A stretch of DNA of 64,000 nucleotides from contig DASVDX010000035.1 of NCBI GenBank assembly GCA_036380875.1, positions 127,487-191,486 of the forward strand. The letters run 5' to 3'. This stretch comes from ZC4RG17 sp036380875. GTDB lineage: Bacteria; Actinomycetota; Acidimicrobiia; Spongiisociales; ZC4RG35. Under the pieces are notes generated by a model that was given only the letters and a program-made list of their open reading frames with translations, ran no database searches and had not been told where the DNA came from. The translations under genes were made by a program, and so were the position numbers. This document shows, one piece after another, positions 62,677-64,000 of this stretch (position 1 is the stretch's first letter; each line of letters opens with the position of its first letter).

Positions 62677-63035
62677 GGCGTGTGGTGGTGCTGCTGGCGG
62701 TGCTCATCCTGACGGGCGTCGTGGTCGCCTCGGCGGCGACGTTGGACGTCGACGCAGGGTTCATCCAGACGCTCGACGTGGAGACGGAACTGCCCCAGGT
62801 TCCCGACACCACGGAGGCGGAAGCGGAAGCTCTCGTCACCGACACGACTGTCGAGTCTGCGCCCCCGACCTCGGAGGTCACCTCCACCACGACCACCACC
62901 GAGGCGGAGCCGACGACGAACACGACTGAGGCCGCCACTACCTCTACTACCACTTCTACGACCCTCGCCCCAGAGAAGACGGCCCCTGTCGACACTGAGC
63001 CGGAGGCGCCGACACCATCAGATACGACCCCCTAG
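62673..63035 (+). CDS. Thr/Glu-rich secreted protein, second candidate substrate
   Basis: 120 residues. The N-terminus (MRRVVVLLAVLILTGVVVAS) is a signal like that of the 60659 product, and the same ASAAxLxVxxxxIQ cleavage-region pattern follows. The rest (~40-120) is low complexity with many Thr, Glu, Ser and Pro (STTTTTEAEPTTNTTEAATT), like extended, possibly O-glycosylated wall-spanning stalks. It ends without an LPXTG motif or a membrane helix. Translation is coupled to the peptidase. Confidence 0.65.
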   Translation: MRRVVVLLAVLILTGVVVASAATLDVDAGFIQTLDVETELPQVPDTTEAEAEALVTDTTVESAPPTSEVTSTTTTTEAEPTTNTTEAATTSTTTSTTLAPEKTAPVDTEPEAPTPSDTTP

Positions 63036-63067
63036 TTTCTGTCTCTCCGGCCTTGTAGGTTGGGGGG

Positions 63068-64000
63068 ATGATCGAACGGTCGTTCGATACCAGGGGGAAC
63101 GTGGCGATGGATCGGGTCGCTGATCGGTGGGGGAATGTCATCGCTTCTCTTTTGGAGTTCCTGTCTGAGGTGGCTGCTCTGGACCGGGAGCGGGGGTTCG
63201 ATTACGACGGTCACACCTCCACGACGGCGTTTCTGATGCATCGGTGTGGCATGTCGGCGCGTCGGGCGCGGCGGGAGGTGTTCCTGGCCCGCTCCCTCGA
63301 CCAGATGCGGCTCACCTGGTCAGCGGTTGCTTCCGGCAAACTCAGTTTCGACCAGGCGGTGGTGTTGGCGTTCGCCCAGCACCGCTTCCCCGACCCATTC
63401 GCTTCGGACGAGGCGGGGCTGGTGGATGCTGTGAGTGGGTTGTCGGTGTCGGATACGCGTCGGGCGGTGGAGCACTGGTGCCATCTCCACCAAGAACCCG
63501 ACGACCCCGACGAAGAAGAGGAGCCGTCGCGGGTGTATCTGTCGGAGACGATGGGTGGGAGGGGGCGCCTGGACGGTGATCTGGACCGGGAATCGTTCCG
63601 CTTGTTGTCCGAGGCACTGGATGCCCTCATGTCAGAAGCCGTGGAATCCACCCCCAAAGACCAACTGGGACAGGCGTCGATACGGCGGGGTGAGGCCCTC
63701 ACCGAGTTGGCGAGACGCCACCTGGATTCCGGTGCGGCGGCGACTGATCATGGGAACCGGCCCCACCTCACCGCCCTCATCGACTGGAACACCCTCACCG
63801 GCGACAAACCCGAAGGCAGATCCGAATACCTCGACGGCACGTTCCTGCGACCGGAAGACGCCCGACGCCTGGCGTGTGACGCCCAGATATGCCGGCTCAT
63901 CACCGGCCCCAACTCGGAAATCCTCGACCTAGGCCGCACCCGGCGGACTGTCAGTGCGGCGCAGTGGCGGGCGCTGCGGTTGCGGGATCGGCATTGCCGG
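63068..64000 (+). CDS. DUF222/HNH (13E12-family) protein, 3' end cut
   Basis: The frame opens at ATG 63068 and runs off the window (311 codons seen). DUF222 features include LARSLDQMRLTWSAVASGKL, FDQAVVLA and the end segment LGRTRRTVSAAQWRALRLRD followed by RHCR, where an HNH nuclease domain normally begins. Such genes are repeated in many actinobacterial genomes and are linked to mobile or REP13E12 elements. The first 150 bases use more T than its neighbours. Function is unproven. No repeat boundary is visible within the window. Confidence 0.8.
   Translation, partial: MIERSFDTRGNVAMDRVADRWGNVIASLLEFLSEVAALDRERGFDYDGHTSTTAFLMHRCGMSARRARREVFLARSLDQMRLTWSAVASGKLSFDQAVVLAFAQHRFPDPFASDEAGLVDAVSGLSVSDTRRAVEHWCHLHQEPDDPDEEEEPSRVYLSETMGGRGRLDGDLDRESFRLLSEALDALMSEAVESTPKDQLGQASIRRGEALTELARRHLDSGAAATDHGNRPHLTALIDWNTLTGDKPEGRSEYLDGTFLRPEDARRLACDAQICRLITGPNSEILDLGRTRRTVSAAQWRALRLRDRHCR

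Overview
The window is a gene-dense, high-GC bacterial chromosome segment with almost no spacer DNA and many 4-base start/stop overlaps (ATGA, GTGA). An actinobacterium is the best reading. The evidence is an mtrA-mtrB-lipoprotein operon, AdnA/AdnB-type helicase-nucleases, a homodimeric AceE, a coaD-sepIVA-yceD-rpmF-plsX-rnc block, a zinc-type bL28 and a DUF222/HNH gene. S-layer-homology repeats with the CNPP...CPD signature and the lack of any mycolate or sporulation cluster make an uncultured member of class Acidimicrobiia my preferred guess (inference only). No rRNA, tRNA, CRISPR array, prophage or insertion sequence was recognised.

Layout. 1-8.2 kb: a beta-helix/PLDc_N protein cut by the window edge and a two-domain copper oxidase, facing a leftward run of aceE, an HD-GYP membrane protein, a rhodanese-ThiF/MoeB protein and a JAMM protease. 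8.2-12.4 kb: a self-contained ABC-2 exporter operon with its own winged-helix regulator and a palindromic operator. 12.4-24 kb: PlsB, Dtd, then PlsY-AdnB-AdnA leftward, glutamate dehydrogenase rightward and a third RecB-like Fe-S nuclease. 24.0-25.0 kb: a 1-kb region without a protein gene that appears to encode two divergent, highly structured RNAs. 25-32 kb: acyl-CoA ligase, FabI, a GAF histidine kinase, and an alpha/beta hydrolase overlapping a membrane-anchored MurF-like ligase. 32-38 kb: mtrA-mtrB-lipoprotein leftward, G-rich tandem repeats, an SLH surface protein. 38-46 kb: Ddl, an Lrp-type RAM protein, a cold-shock-like protein, bL28, then the housekeeping operon recG-rsmD-coaD-sepIVA-yceD-rpmF-plsX-rnc. 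46-52.5 kb: an RDD/SpoIIM/DUF58/MoxR/DUF4350/DUF4129 envelope block that splits the usual rnc-fpg neighbourhood. 52.5-60 kb: mutM, acyP, an unknown gene, smc, ftsY, cdd, trmH. 60-63 kb: a SipW-type signal peptidase operon with two small secreted proteins. 63-64 kb: the start of a DUF222/HNH gene cut by the window end.

Functional themes. Membrane lipid and envelope biogenesis recurs (PlsB, PlsX, PlsY, FabI, FadD, Ddl, MurF-like, MtrAB, SepIVA, SLH protein, SipW system), with DNA repair as a second theme (AdnAB, RecG, MutM, SMC). The most unusual signal is the 24.2-24.86 kb non-coding region. Two outward-facing promoter-like sites each lead into a series of perfect hairpins. On the left they are capped by GNRA or UNCG tetraloops only when read on the minus strand; on the right by GNRA, UUCG or CUUG loops only when read on the plus strand. 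Both end in near-identical 38-40 nt helices whose G-U pairs also form only in the outward direction.
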